Shown: one piece after another, positions 12,173 to 24,550 of the stretch
Layout of the letters: each line of letters begins with the position of its first letter
Position numbering within the stretch: position 1 is the stretch's first letter
Assembly: GCA_017607445.1 (NCBI GenBank)
Contig: JAEVHH010000002.1
Span: forward strand, 7,594,001-7,658,000
Direction: 5' to 3'
Length of the DNA: 64,000 nt
From: Histoplasma ohiense
Taxonomy: Eukaryota > Ascomycota > Eurotiomycetes > Onygenales > Ajellomycetaceae
The notes under the pieces: model-generated
Told to the model about the DNA's origin: nothing
What the model saw: the letters and a program-made list of their open reading frames with translations, nothing else
Database searches by the model: none
Program-made: the position numbers and the translations under genes

Positions 12173-13354
12173 ATGGATACCTCCAGCACCACTAGCGGAG
12201 CTGAACGGGCACTATCGTCGCGTAGTATTCTCAGTCGTGCTGTGGCCAGTGTTGGCAATGATGCCGACGTGTTACTGAAGAATCCCTGGGAAGCCATAGC
12301 GCTGATCGGACATGCCTGTATGGCTGCTGTTTCCTTCAGATTAATCGGCCTGGATGAAAGTCACAGAATAGGTTTGTTGCCCTCATTTCTTTTTTCTTAG
12401 CCCCCTACCTATTCTGAGGAGCCAACTTAATTAAAACCGCCCGCGATAGAATCTCAGGAACCCTCATCGTCATTACCCAAGGAGTGGAATGCGAACTCCA
12501 CATATGCCTTCACATATTCACACCCACAATCATCTATGCAGTACTTGTTAAAAATCAGCCGACTCGGTGACAACGCGGTCATCTACGCGCTGGCCTTGGG
12601 GCATGACAAAACCACATCTTTCGATATACAGGTCAAAGACTACGTCTCCGAATCGTCCCTCCCATTGACAAAATCTACTGAGGAACCTACTCAGTTGCTC
12701 GAACAAGTGTATATTTCTCTGTCGCGGCTTAGTGATTTTATCACTCTGTTTAAAATCAATGTAATCCAGAAACTTGCGCCGGGTCTGCAAAAGGAGGGCT
12801 ATGAAGATGACTCCTCCCTTAGCCGAGAACGGCAACAGGGAGAGGGGCAAGTGCATGAACCAGGGCCACTATTGCGGCAACCACGGCAGCCGACAAGTGA
12901 TCCTCTAGCGGCCCCCCCACGTCGACCGCCGGTTCCAGCAGGTGATTTTCCTCCTCCTGGTTTTGAAGATGAGTACGAAATAAATGCCCCTCCTCGCGGG
13001 TTCCACCCGCAGGGAACAGGCCACGAGCCAAGGCGACCGAATATTGGAGAGCGGGACCTATACCCTCCTGGTTTCGGGCCTCATGATCCACTGATACCTC
13101 ACTTTGGACCGCAGGGTGGGGGTGGGGGCGGAGGCATGCATCCAACCTTTGACGATCCTATGTTTCAGCGTGTGGGTAGTAGGGGTGGTGGTGATGAATA
13201 CAATCCCCAGGTTCCCCCTGGCGCAAGGTATGACCCTGTTGGGCCGGGGGATGGACCACCGATGGGACGTGGTCGCGGGCACCACGGGTTTCCTGGGGCT
13301 CGTGGTGGGTTTGGAGAGGGATTTGGGGGTCCGTTTGGTGGTGATATTATTTAA
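12173..13354 (+). CDS. PI31-like proteasome regulator
   Basis: Two exons, 12173-12371 and 12450-13354 (intron 78 bases), 367 residues. The N-terminal 200 residues match the PI31 FP domain: NPWEAIALIGHACMAAVSFRLIGL, then LPKEWN and SSMQYLLKISRLG. The C-terminal half is disordered and rich in Pro, Gly and Arg, with PPRGFHPQG, DLYPPGFGPHDPL and an RGRGHHGFPGARGGFG end typical of the PI31 proteasome-binding tail. PI31 proteins bind the 20S proteasome and, by system, inhibit it or aid its assembly and transport. The acceptor at 12449 was chosen because it is the only one that keeps phase with the GTTTGT donor. An earlier in-frame GTG at 12161 exists but ATG 12173 fits better. Confidence 0.88.
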
Positions 13355-13944
13355 GGATATGATGCATGGATACAGCGTGCTACATTACTGTGTGATGGCT
13401 CAATGAATAATGGTTTATACTGATATTTGTCTTCCTCTTTGAGCCGAATTTGTATATCCCGTATATTTGCTGTCCGTAAAAGAAATAAAAATTGACAGGT
13501 GAAATAATCACGGTCTGGAACCCCTCAATAAACAAAACAATACTAGTAACTATGTTCAAGCTGCCAACTTAGGTTGCGCAGGATATCCTGGGATTGTACA
13601 TGTGGCGCAGCGCCAACCCTCCAGTGGCTGGTGCACTTCTAACTGTGGCTTCGACTGACTAACCAACCATCTCCAACACAACAAAAGGAAGACCAAAGGA
13701 ACGTAGTTATCAACGCCTGACTCAACAGCTACACCTCTACCCTTCTCTTTCTCTGTAACAAAGCATTGCTACGACTTGACCGGCACTCTTTCATCATTTG
13801 TTGATACCCATTGCCTCAGTTTTTGCCCCCTCCTCTCTCCCCCTTGCTCCCCACGCACGCGCTCACCCTCGTCTAGCTTGTAACTTACGCCCCTCCATCC
13901 ACCACAGCCTTGTCTCTTCCCGCCCCCGTCCCTTTCTTCACCTA
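13355..13944. other. Intergenic, promoter and 5' UTR of the PP2A gene
   Basis: The right half (13740-13940) is pyrimidine-rich, common in fungal core promoters and 5' UTRs. No gene seen. Confidence 0.5.
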
Positions 13945-15439
13945 ATGGACAACAAAATGGAAATCGACTCAGGACGATCGCCCGAACCTCACCACCTTTC
14001 CCCTGTGTCCGACCCGGAATCAATACCGACTCTGGATGGCTGGATTGAGAGCCTTATGACCTGCAAGCAGCTGGCAGAGCAAGATGTACAGAGACTGTGC
14101 GATAGGGTGAGTTTCTATAATATTTTCTGGCGAGAACTCAAAGAAGAACAGAAGTATTAGGGCATAGAGGATCGCTGGTCGTAATCTGCGTCAGCTTTTG
14201 CGTGCGCTTTATGGGAGTAAAGTTAACGATGGGTTCTCATATTTATACAGGCAAGAGAGGTACTGCAAGAGGAGTCGAACGTTCAGCCAGTGGTATGTAT
14301 CTCTCCGCCTTTCCTATCTCTGGCAAATCTTGCTTTTTTATCCTACCAGTGGTGCAATGTTCCGTGTGCTGATCATCTGATTGCTCCCACAGAAATGCCC
14401 AGTGACGGTATGCGGAGATATACACGGCCAGTTCCATGATCTCATGGAACTGTTCCGTATCGGCGGTCCCAATCCTGATACCAATTATCTCTTCATGGGT
14501 AAGAATGGCACGCTTGCGTTTCATTTCTTCATTTTCACATCGGGGTTCCTAACCTACAATTACTACCTGAAGGTGATTATGTCGACCGTGGCTACTATTC
14601 CGTCGAGACCGTGACTCTCCTCGTCGCTCTGAAGATCCGTTATCCGCAACGCATCACCATCCTCCGCGGCAACCACGAATCGCGTCAGATCACCCAAGTG
14701 TACGGTTTCTACGACGAGTGTCTGCGGAAATACGGTAACGCGAATGTCTGGAAATACTTCACTGATCTCTTTGACTTCCTGCCCCTCACCGCTCTCATCG
14801 ACAACCAGATATTCTGTCTCCACGGAGGCTTGAGTCCGTCCATCGACACCCTGGACAATATCCGCTCGCTAGATCGGATCCAGGAAGTGCCCCATGAAGG
14901 ACCAATGTGTGATTTGCTCTGGAGTGACCCAGATGATAGGTGTGGATGGGGGATTTCGCCGCGTGGTGCTGGTTATACCTTTGGGCAGGATATTTCGGAG
15001 GCGTTTAATCATAACAACGGATTGACTCTGGTTGCAAGAGCCCATCAATTAGTGATGGAGGGTTATAACTGGTCGCAAGATCGTAATGTGGTGACGATAT
15101 TCTCAGGTGAAACTCTCTCTTCGTCCTCCATCGTTCTGCAACTTGAGACTACATACTAACTCTTTCTACCATACACCTACGTGTGATCAACAGCTCCAAA
15201 TTACTGTTATCGATGCGGAAATCAAGCTGCCATTATGGAAATCGATGAGCTTCTCAAATATACCTTGTAAGCCTGATCTCACCCATAATTCTACCTTCCA
15301 TTCCATAGCTCTCGTTCCTGCTTTTTACTGACCACATTATCTTTAATCTTTCTCCCTGCTCTCCAGCCTCCAATTCGACCCTTGCCCACGCGCCGGCGAA
15401 CCCATGGTCTCCCGCCGCACACCCGATTACTTCCTCTAG
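13945..15439 (+). CDS. pphA: Protein phosphatase 2A catalytic subunit
   Basis: Six exons: 13945-14106, 14251-14292, 14393-14498, 14573-15106, 15194-15266 and 15367-15439, giving 329 residues, the usual length for this subunit in filamentous fungi. It is a Ser/Thr phosphatase with two metal ions. All three signature motifs are intact: GDIHG at 76-80, GDYVDRG at 104-110 (completed across an intron) and RGNHE at 135-139. The C terminus reads PDYFL, whose final Leu is carboxymethylated and whose Tyr can be phosphorylated in other eukaryotes, steering B-subunit choice. TLDGWIESL and LQEESNVQPV near the N terminus separate it from PP4, PP6 and PP1. All introns are GT-AG and all joins keep phase. 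The acidic N-terminal extension of about 25 residues is typical of fungal PP2A. Confidence 0.95.
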
Positions 15440-16840
15440 ATAGAACATGTTCTCATCAAACGAAACAATGAACGCACTACGTGTTTATTCCTCGAATTTA
15501 TATACTTATCGTCTTTTGTTCGCTCCTTTCTTCTCGTTTTCTTTTCCCTTTTTGTGCATTTTAGAAGAGAGAGGATGAAAATCCACAAAGAACGTCAAGA
15601 AGACAATTAATTCCCCCGCCCTTCTTTTTTTTTATTGTTTACATTTTGGTCCCTGTGCCGTTTGTTGCCTCTTTCCATATGTTGCAATTCAAGCAGGGTT
15701 TCTACCATATTCTTCCTCAATCTCAACATGGCAGGAGGATAAATCCCCATCCAAGGGCCGGGATCGGGATGGGAGCGGTATAGGTGTCAATCAAAAGAAT
15801 GTGGATCGGAATCGAACGCAATGAGGTGAAGAAAGTGAAATGAACGGCGTCCAGAGTTATGAGTTCGAGTAGAGGTCAAATATGACGATATCTGTTATAG
15901 AAAGCTTGCGATTTTCTGGTTTTCTTTCTCTCATTTTCACTCCTTTTCTCCTTTCTTGTCTGTGAGGAGGAGAATGGGGGAGTCTTCTTTCTTATTCTTC
16001 CGCACTTGTTTTGAAAAGGGGTGCAGACATATGTGAGCCAAGCACTGCGTAGATGTTGTATTTGGTGTCAGGGGGGAAAGGGGAAGTGGGTGTGTTAGTC
16101 GGGCCCAGTTGCAGCTTTCAGCCATGCTTAACTCTGCGAAGCATTTCCTTACAAGTTCTAATACACTCATCACCAGTCTCTCCTTTTCTCCTTTTCACCT
16201 CACCACTCTCAACAGGAGGTTTGGGATGAGGGGACGGGATTAAACTAGAAGGTTAGGATTGATAAATCATAGAAAAATAGTCCCCCCCCCTCCCCGGGGC
16301 GCCCACACACACTCTTCCCCCTCTTCCTTTAGGACGATAGCAGCAAGAGATTAAAAGTATTGCTGGTATGTGTATAGCCTTAATGACACTTGGCACTGAC
16401 ATAAATCTCGGAGTATTTTGAACCCTGGTTAATGCCGAGTATCAAATAGTGGCGGAACGATCGGATGTCCGGATATTTATGAATATCAAAAGAATATCGA
16501 ATTGACTATGGCAACTCTGATAATGACATGATAAAAGGCAGTAACGTACTACACCACTTTCTCGGTCACTTTGTACCACCACGCTAATATGGATGAGCTC
16601 TCGCTCTCTCATACCAAATTAGCGTGGTGGTACAAAGTGACCGAGAAAGGGCTGAAATCTCTAATAAGATAGAATCTGAACAGGAGAAGCGTCTGCTGCC
16701 TGGCCAGCCCATCGTACACAGCACGCTCTATACACAGTGTACTCCGTATAGTTAGATATATATAATTTTTAGCTCACTAACTTACTCCTTCCGACCAGCC
16801 CAAAGAAACTCTAAAATTTCGATCCTGGTCGAGCACCGAG
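15440..16840. other. Intergenic, 1.4 kb, with a hairpin
   Basis: It holds the 3' flank of the PP2A gene and, near its right end, the inverted repeat at 16557-16649. A C-rich run lies near 16280. No coding region is supported. Confidence 0.5.
16557..16649. repeat. 32-bp perfect inverted repeat with 29-base spacer
   Basis: The left arm 16557-16588 and the right arm 16618-16649 are exact reverse complements over 32 bases, separated by 29 bases. The arms contain GTACCACCACGC and its complement. The size suits a foldback or miniature element; no clear target-site duplication was seen. Confidence 0.85.
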
Positions 16841-16912
16841 GGACCTGTGGCGCAACGGTAGCGCGTCTGACTCCAGATCAGAAGGTTATGTGTTCAAATC
16901 ACATCGGGTTCA
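16841..16912 (+). tRNA. trnW(CCA): tRNA-Trp (anticodon CCA)
   Basis: A full 72-base cloverleaf can be drawn by eye. The 7-bp acceptor stem GGACCTG pairs with CGGGTTC with one G-T and one T-G wobble and discriminator A at 16912. The D stem is GCGC/GCGC, the anticodon stem TCTGA/TCAGA with loop CTCCAGA (anticodon 16873-16875), and the T stem ATGTG/CACAT with loop TTCAAAT. No intron is present. A long T run from about 16928 supplies a Pol III terminator. Confidence 0.93.
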
Positions 16913-17838
16913 TCGCAACTTACCTTTCTTTTTTTTTTTTTTTTTTTTTTTTCCCCGATCCCACCGCCGGGTAGCTTCTCGTCCCTCCGGCGGACTGTGT
17001 CACGCCAACGTTGCGGAGACATTCAATCTTTAATTTCTGCCGACGCCAGTTGGTGTTGTCCGCGAGGGATGTCCAGAAACGAGTACTCCGTACTACTCTG
17101 TACATTATTTCATTATGGGTGCATCGCCGGTGCCTGATATTGGAAGCGGGAAAAACCCCGTTCCGACCTGATCGCATCTGGTCTTTACCCCTGTTTCAAG
17201 TTCTCGATTCCGGCCCTGAGATCTCGGCTTTGAACGACGAGAAATCAAGTTATCTCGTCGCACGCCTTGGCCCAATTGCAAGTTATTGCAAGTTACTGCA
17301 AGTATCGAATCCTGCGTGGCCATTAGCCGTATGAATGTTTTGTTTTTGGCTTTTTCACTCGGCATTCTCTGGTATTCGTGACCGTCTGGCCTGTTCCGAG
17401 CCTGAGAATATAGCACTAGCCTGCTTACGCTGCGTATCTCCTCGTTGCCATTCTAGTGTTATTAGGGGGGTCATTTACGGCGACTTAAACGCCAATCCAG
17501 TTGAAATTTGCATGGGCTGAGGAGTGTATGTGTGGGAAGGGGGCGGAGGGTGTGCTCTCATTTGGCAACAGAAATGTTTCCAAGATGAGCCGGATCCCAG
17601 AAACGAATGTAACAATCAAGAGTCATCGGATTTTCAGCGCGCAGGGCGACCGCAGCTGGAGTAAGCCATCGATTGCTGAGGGAGCCTTGATCTACGCCAA
17701 CGTGCCGGCGGAATTCTGACCGCCCCAATTAGCTGCGAAGAAGTATATATATTCGATTTTTTTCGCCCGTGTTTCTGTTTCGAATTGTTGGAAAATAACC
17801 CGTGCCCCAGTTATCCTGCGGCGTTGTTGGAAACAACC
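16913..17838. other. Intergenic, tRNA terminator and upstream of the oxidoreductase
   Basis: A T-rich run (16926-16952) follows the tRNA. The rest is unique sequence with no supported gene; ORFs of 60-100 codons have no recognisable content. Confidence 0.5.
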
Positions 17839-19678
17839 ATGATAAAAATTATGACCCGCCTGGGCCTGCTGTTCACGCTCCTCGGCCTGGGTCTGGCATC
17901 GGATCCGCTAGACTCGGTGTGCCGCCCAAAGAATGTCTGCTTGAGGATTGGGGGACGGCATCCGGGGACGGTGTTTTACCCTGGGAGCGAAACGTATAAT
18001 TCAGAAAATCATCGTAAGTGGTGTTCTTGCGGCTTGGACTCTCAGTTGCAGTAATCAACTTATTTTATGAGACGGTCAATATTGACGTGTGATGATTAGA
18101 CTACTTCAATGCAGCGGCCGCCTCAAAACCACTTTGTGTATTTGTCCCGAGAAATACACATGAAATCGCTGGTGCAGTTGAGATTCTTGCAGCGTCTCAC
18201 ACGGAGTTCGCCGTCAGGGGAGCCGGACACATGCCCATTCCTGGCTATGCGAATACAGATGGCGGCGTCTTGATCGCATTCACAAAGATGAAGCAGCTGC
18301 ACCTTAGTGCGGACAAGTCATTTGTCTCCGTTGGTCCGGGGAACACCTGGCTGAATGTGTATCAATATCTCGAACCGCATGGGCTGGTGGCCCTGGGAGG
18401 GCGCGTGGGATCAGTTGGGGTCCCGGGACTGTTGCTCGGAGGCGGTGTTTCCTTTTATTCCAACCAGTATGGCTTTGCGGCAAACAACATCGTTTCGTAT
18501 GAAGTGAGTAAAGCATCCTTTCTTATATCGCGACATATCGATGTCTGTGTTGGCGGCTGCTTAAACATGACTCCCAAAGGTCGTCCTCGCCAACGGTGAA
18601 ATCGTCCAAGCCACCGCCAAACAGAACAGCGATCTCTTCTGGGCCCTTAAAGGTGGTGGAAACAGTTTTGGCATCGTCACCCGCTTTGATCTTGTTACGT
18701 TTAACTCCCCCCAAACTTGCGGTGGCATTCTGGTGCATCAAGGCGCTCCACACGATGAGTTCTCAAGAGCCATTTCTCGCTTTGTACAGGATGGATCAAA
18801 AGATGCGAAAGCAGCCATAATCCCGACAATCACCTTCATTCCTTCACAGGACGTCACGGCTTACATATCCTTCCTCTTTTATGACGGTGCTGAATGCGAC
18901 CAACCGGCCCTGTCAGATTTCCTTGCCATACCGTCGGTGAACAACACATACCGCCAAGCCACGATGGCCCAGCTGGCTGCCGAGCAAGACGCTTTTATCC
19001 CCATGGGGAACAGGCGGAGTTTTCATGTTGTGTCCAGTTTCGCTACCCCCGAGGCGATTGAAATAATTTACGATGTTTTTGCTACCACTTTCAAAGCTGA
19101 GCTCTCGGATGTACCAAACATCACCACTAGCATTGCGTACCAACCCATGACGAAGCGATTTGTAGAGGAGGGGGATAGGAGGGGCGGTAATCCACAGGGT
19201 ATAGATGCGTCTAAGGCTCCATATTTCTGTATGTGTCACCTCGTGGCCGCTGGAGGGTGCCGACCCCAACGCAATTCCAAATCCCTGCCGTCATTTCTTT
19301 CACTCTTTCACTTTGCCTTGCCCCAATTTTTGATGTATTTCTATCCGACTACCAGCTAACCATGCGCCTTTTTAACCTTCCGGGAGCACAGGGGTCGTAC
19401 AAGAATTATCATGGACAGACGCCAAATACGATCAAAGAATTGCCGAGTATCGCAGATTAGCCGCGGCGAAAACGGAAGCGACATTAGCCGCTGCAGGCTT
19501 GAAAGCGGAATACAGGTACATGAACGATGCCGATAAAGGGCAGACGGTTTTCGAAACCTACGGCGGCGATAACCTTGCCAAACTCAAGGAGATCCGCGCG
19601 AAATATGATCCGACACGGCTCTTCACCGATTCTCTGGCCGGCGGATGGAAGGTTGAGCATGCACAGAGCAAGAATTAG
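17839..19678 (+). CDS. Secreted FAD-linked oxidoreductase (PCMH-type, berberine-bridge-like)
   Basis: Four exons: 17839-18013, 18100-18503, 18580-19228 and 19392-19678, giving 504 residues. A signal peptide is visible (GLLFTLLGLGLAS). The FAD-binding PCMH domain follows: FVPRNTHEIAGAVEIL, then RGAGHMPIPGYANTDGGVLI, where the His of GAGH is the usual site of covalent 8-alpha-histidyl FAD, then GVPGLLLGGGVSFYSNQYGFAANN and WALKGGGNSFGIVTRF. The C-terminal BBE-type segment ends KYDPTRLFTDSLAGGW. The second flavin-linking Cys of bicovalent members is absent (GGRVGSVGV in its place). Members oxidise sugars, alcohols or secondary-metabolite intermediates with O2. The substrate is unknown; no pathway partner lies adjacent. 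ATG 17851 is an alternative start. Confidence 0.88.
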
Positions 19679-21353
19679 ATTTTTTGGAATACATCTTTTA
19701 CATACTTATTTATCTTAATTCTTCTTCATTGTTTTCAACCATTGTTGCCAAGTGACCTTCGATTGGAATGGATAGGCGAACAATAAACTACACTTACTTA
19801 TTCTGCTTTTGTGCTGGTATCTTGCATACGCCCAGGGCAAGAGGTGCTTTTTTAAACATCATATGTCATCTTCTGGCTGGATGAAGCAGCCAGAAGAGAG
19901 CCAGAAGTTGCCGTAGCTGTCGTGAAGCCCCAGCTAGGTACTGTAAATCACCCACTGGCGAGGAACTGAGCTGCACACCATTTACCCTTATTTACCTTTG
20001 AGCTCGAAGGAAAGGGAATATCAGTACAACGACGTTACCATGGCTTTCCGTTATTTTATTTTATTTTATTCCTTCCTATCTTACAACTCCTTAGTGTGCT
20101 CTTAGGCAACTTTATCGCTGGCTGAAGTCCCAAGCAAAAGCATGGAGGGCTTTCCTTTCTTTTTTCTTTCCCAGGACAGATATGAATAACTCTCCCCTGA
20201 GAGGAGTATGAGCTCTGGTGCTTGTCCTCTACGCTTCAGGGCTTAATTCCGATCCGAGTACAAATAAAAATGTGCATATTTCTGTCATTCGAGCCAGATT
20301 GATATTTTATTTTGGGTTTTCCTCCTGTGGCGGGTTGACATGGCGCGCAATCGTCGAATTTTTTCGGAATCATGACAAATAGTGAGACTCTCGCAACTAA
20401 ATAACCTGGTGCGCCGGGGCAGCCCCAAGGTGAGAAGGGAAAATGATCACCAAATTCTATCTCAATTTGCGATTGTCATACTAAAAGAGCAAATCGTTCC
20501 ATCTAATTCGACCATTCGTTGACAAAGGGCACGAATGCATCTCCCGTTATACGAGGCATTGAAGATTGCGGACCCTTCGCGGACCCTTTTCATTTGGGCG
20601 CTCATAAGAGCCCTTCATCGCTCCAAGTCTTTCCGTTCTATTAGTTATGATGGTGGAGTGTTGTTAGAGTGTTGCTTCAGCGCTCTGGGCATCCAGAGGA
20701 GAGAAACATATTCAACTGTCGACTCCCAAAAAAAAAAAATCAAAAATCAAAAATCAAGTCTTATGCCACTCTTGACTAAATTTCACAACTGATCCTGATA
20801 GATGTGGCGGTTTCCAATACCCCAATCGCACCTAACATGCCTCAATCGTTGTTGATTCCAGAGTATCCGGAGGTCCTGGAACTCGGGCATATTACCAGCC
20901 ATCATCCCCCCAGAGCGTTCCTCTCCAAACTTTTGCATACCTTTCCCCATTCTGGACACTCTTCCCTCTTCGCCAGCAGCTTTTCCCCAGTGGGAGTTTC
21001 GTCATTGTTACTGGATTATTCGCTCTCCCGTCCATATTAACAAGTTGTTTTCACTATTTGTGTGTCCGATATACCGCTGGGGGGATTGAGACCGCCTTTC
21101 ACTTCACCACGCAGACTGTCGAGCGTGATTTATTGAATTGGATAATCGAGCCCTTCGGTATGATTTGTTTGAAAATTATATCTGAATCTGCACCGTGATT
21201 AAATTTTCTCCTTGTCCGCTCTACTAGATGCTCGCCGATGCTTGGATCTCCTCTCTAAGTATAAATGCTTAGCAATAGCACATTCTGGGTGAGTATTCCA
21301 TTCTCATAGTGATCTTCAGTTCAGGCCCTTGACTTTCCGCTCGTTGCGCTGAG
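19679..21353. other. Intergenic, 1.7 kb
   Basis: No gene is supported. A stretch near 21095-21290 can be read as two short phase-compatible open pieces (ending before GTGAGT at about 21292), but they could not be joined in frame to the downstream rhodopsin-like gene, so they are left uncalled. Confidence 0.4.
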
Positions 21354-22862
21354 TCGGCTATTTTATTCTATATGGCGCGACATGGAGCTTCTGGGGCCTG
21401 GGGTTCATTACCACGGTTGGGCGGGCCATTTTAAGATTCCAAGTCCAAGAGACATATGTTGCGGAGGATTATCTTGCGTTTCTTTGCCTCGTCCTTCTTA
21501 CCGCCGTGACGATTCTGGGTACAATTATTGAGCCTATTTTCGGGGAATTACTGCGCTACATGCTTGCGGTCAAGGTACACCCAGATCTTTCGCAGATGGT
21601 GGACGTTGTTCAATTGTCTGCCAGGATATCCGGCGGTCTGAAACTCTTATTGAGGTACCTCCTGCTACTTCCCGTCTAGATATGTGGCATGTGGTGTTGA
21701 CAAGAGTGTATATTTAGCGAGATGTTGCTCTTTTGGACAACCTTATGGGTAGGTATGTTTCGTTCTGCCGTACACTGTGGTTATGGATGCAACTTCTGAC
21801 CCAATGGCCTTCTCTCGAGGTAGCAAAATTTTCTATCCTTTTATTTTTTGGGCGTATCGTCACCGGTCTACCAAAATATGTAATTATTTTCCGGGTTGTA
21901 TTAGCAGTCGTGCTGGCAACATACCTTGGGTGCATACTCACAACTTTCCTATCATGCGACCCTCTATCAACATATTGGAATCCAGGTTAGTTCACAGTCT
22001 ACTGTTTCGGCCTGATAACATAGACAGTGAAACTGATACTGCTCGCTTTTCTGAAGACCGGAGCGCTTGTCCGATCAATGTTCAAAGAGTGGACATCAAT
22101 CTCAAGGTCGCCATTGCTTCGGATATTGGTTCGGATTTACTGAGTAAGGACGATTCTCTCATATTTATCGTTCGCACTGATCATACGCCTTTCTCCTTCA
22201 CTCAAATCAGAAAACGAATGACAAAAGGGGGCCCAAAGTTATAAGTTGAACAATAAAACAGTTATGCTTCTCCCCATTTCCATTCTCGTGAAAGCTCGGA
22301 TATCCACGAAGCAAAAGATCGGCCTCGCGTGCATGTTTTCTTTAGGCCTGATCGTCATCGCTTTTGCCTTCGTCCGCTTCCGGGAGATCAAGAAAGTTTC
22401 AAGCCTGAACGAAACCGATGAAATCGTGCTTGTACACGGGCCAGTGCGCCTCGCCTTGTGGTCTCAGATCGAGGCTGCCATGGCCCTTATCATCACGAAC
22501 ATCCCTGCGTTCCGCTCCTTAATAGCACCGCCGGGGAGTACCCCCGTCCGCCCCGCGAGAAAATACTCCGGCAGGCCCTCATATCCAGAGAGGGATACCG
22601 GGGTTATAGACTGGATGGGGGATTAGAAGATGCTGCAAGCCAGAGGAGGCTTCCAAAGCGTCACCTGCGCCGCGCTTCGTTCGAGATGGATAGTCTGCAT
22701 TCGGAATCGTCGGTGTATGGAAGCCGGGTAGAGCTAGGGGAGGAACCGACAGATGTACGACGCTCGACGCTGGGAATAGTGAGAACGACGGAGGTCGATG
22801 TTGATTCGCACTTCAGGGGCAATGAGATGTTTGTGTCCCACCCTTTGGTGCCGCCTACGTGA
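21354..22862 (+). CDS. Rhodopsin-like (fungal integral membrane) domain protein, 5' end unresolved
   Basis: Supported exons: about 21354-21654, 21718-21748, 21820-21985, 22024-22143, 22262-22545 and probably 22644-22862. The product has repeated membrane helices (WGLGFITTVGRAILRF, YLAFLCLVLLTAVTILGTII, LLFWTTLWVAKFSILLFFGR, VVLAVVLATYLGCILTTFLSC, IGLACMFSLGLIVIAFAFV), matching the seven-helix rhodopsin-like domain common in ascomycetes; it is not a retinal opsin and its function is generally unknown. No in-frame ATG links cleanly to the first exon: a TGA lies at 21350-21352 and nearby splice choices break phase. The 3' end is also ambiguous: the frame stops at 22626, but an intron 22546-22643 would restore a typical cytoplasmic tail (GIVRTTEVDVDS). 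The intron 21986-22023 is only 38 bases. It may be decaying. Confidence 0.6.
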
Positions 22863-24550
22863 GGTCGGCGCGGCTGAAAGGGAATTTCATGCGATATGGC
22901 TCTACGAGAGGAGGGGGCCAAATTGGTTGTATCGGCCCCTCTATGTGAAGGATCCTAGAATAGCGTTGACAGAAAATTGTATTCAACATAAAACATCGTC
23001 AACATTAGCTGGTTAAAATGTTCATGCCTAACCGCCGTGATAAGACTGCACAACTTGAGAATCGTTTTGTCCGAGGACGGCAAAGATGACCGCCGCATAG
23101 CGCGTGGTTATCCTGAAAAATAGTGTCTGATATCACCTCTCTACTCCGTACAGTCGTATCAAAGAATAAGAAGAAGAGAAAAAAAAAATTTAATGAATAG
23201 AAGAAGCGATTCTATAGTTGGGCCGTCCCACAATTATGTTATTTATTAGTTATTATGAAAACCCGGAAAACTGTTTCCTGTGAGTCTGTCTGTCTATCTG
23301 AGAGCAGAAACGGAGCTCGATCGGCCAGTGACGTAGTAGTATCTGCGGACTACCGAAGCTCCTGGAGCTCATATAACCCTCGGCTAGCGCATGAAGCATG
23401 AACATAACATAACCCCTTGCGTCTTCCAGAAAGTTCATGGTCAAGCTTGCCTGAGTAGCTTATAGCCCCATGGCCTGGGGATCGGCCTCGCATCGCAAAA
23501 CTGTTCTTGGCGCTTGTTGGTGATCCCTGGCCTAGAATACTATTAAATATAGGGTTGGTATATCACCAAAAAAAAAATAAAAATAAAAATAAAAATAAAA
23601 AAAGCATGTCCTACATCGCCTTTGAAATCCCCAGGAGTAGGTAGACGCCACACTCGAGAAGTCCATGGACCCTTTCATTCTCCTTGACCATAAATAAGCG
23701 ACATTACATCTACCGGCGATATCCAGCCTGGATACCAGTAAAGTTGGAATAAGCATGCTGAAAATACGCATATGAACTACCTCTTCGTATCTGAGGGCTC
23801 AGAAATTATTATACTTTGGTCGTGAGGACTGTTTTTATTTAGGAGGGATGTTGGGTGGGGTTTCCAGTTGTATTTGTATTTGGAGAAAACCCCTGAGAAT
23901 TGATATATACTTATATTCACATTTGTATTTATTTATGTTTATTTTTGGATTGATAGTTTCCGATGAATCAGCATCCATTTTCACGGATGCGGAGTAGCCA
24001 CAAAATGAAATGGAATGATCAGGACCAGGCTTATCATGGCTCGTGGGGGGTGGAAGAGGAAGGCCATGAATATCAGGCTTCCTGATCGAAAGAACAAGGA
24101 TCCACCTTTGGGGGAGGTTTTATGGCAGGCTATCGAATGGGGTCCATTCATTGCTTGGATATGTCTATATGTATATAATATATATATATAGTGAGAATAA
24201 AATGAATATGGACGAAAAAAACCAAGGGTATATAAAAACAAAAGAAGATTCGTGGAGCGCTGTACATGTATGCAAATTGGGAAATGAAAAGTCAGGTTAA
24301 AACCCAAAAAAAAAAAAAAAAAAAAAAAAAAAGCATGCAGAGATCTCTTGAAGTGTGCTGAAACGCCAAAAAGTCCAAGTAGAAACGACAAGAACGCCAG
24401 CGGGGTACTCCCATTTTTTTCAAAAATGCATATATCGCACACATGGGGAAGAAATAACAAGATTGCTGAAGTGGATGCGTGCCTTTTTTGAACTTAAGAG
24501 AATACCACATTTGTTTGATATTCCCGTCAAATTGTACGTCAGGAAGCGGG
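22863..24550. other. Intergenic, convergent 3' flanks
   Basis: Lies between the rhodopsin-like gene (+) and the DUF3112-type gene (-). It contains an AAATA-type repeat (23570-23600), a short TA repeat (24173-24191), and an A27 run (24306-24332). No gene seen. Confidence 0.5.
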
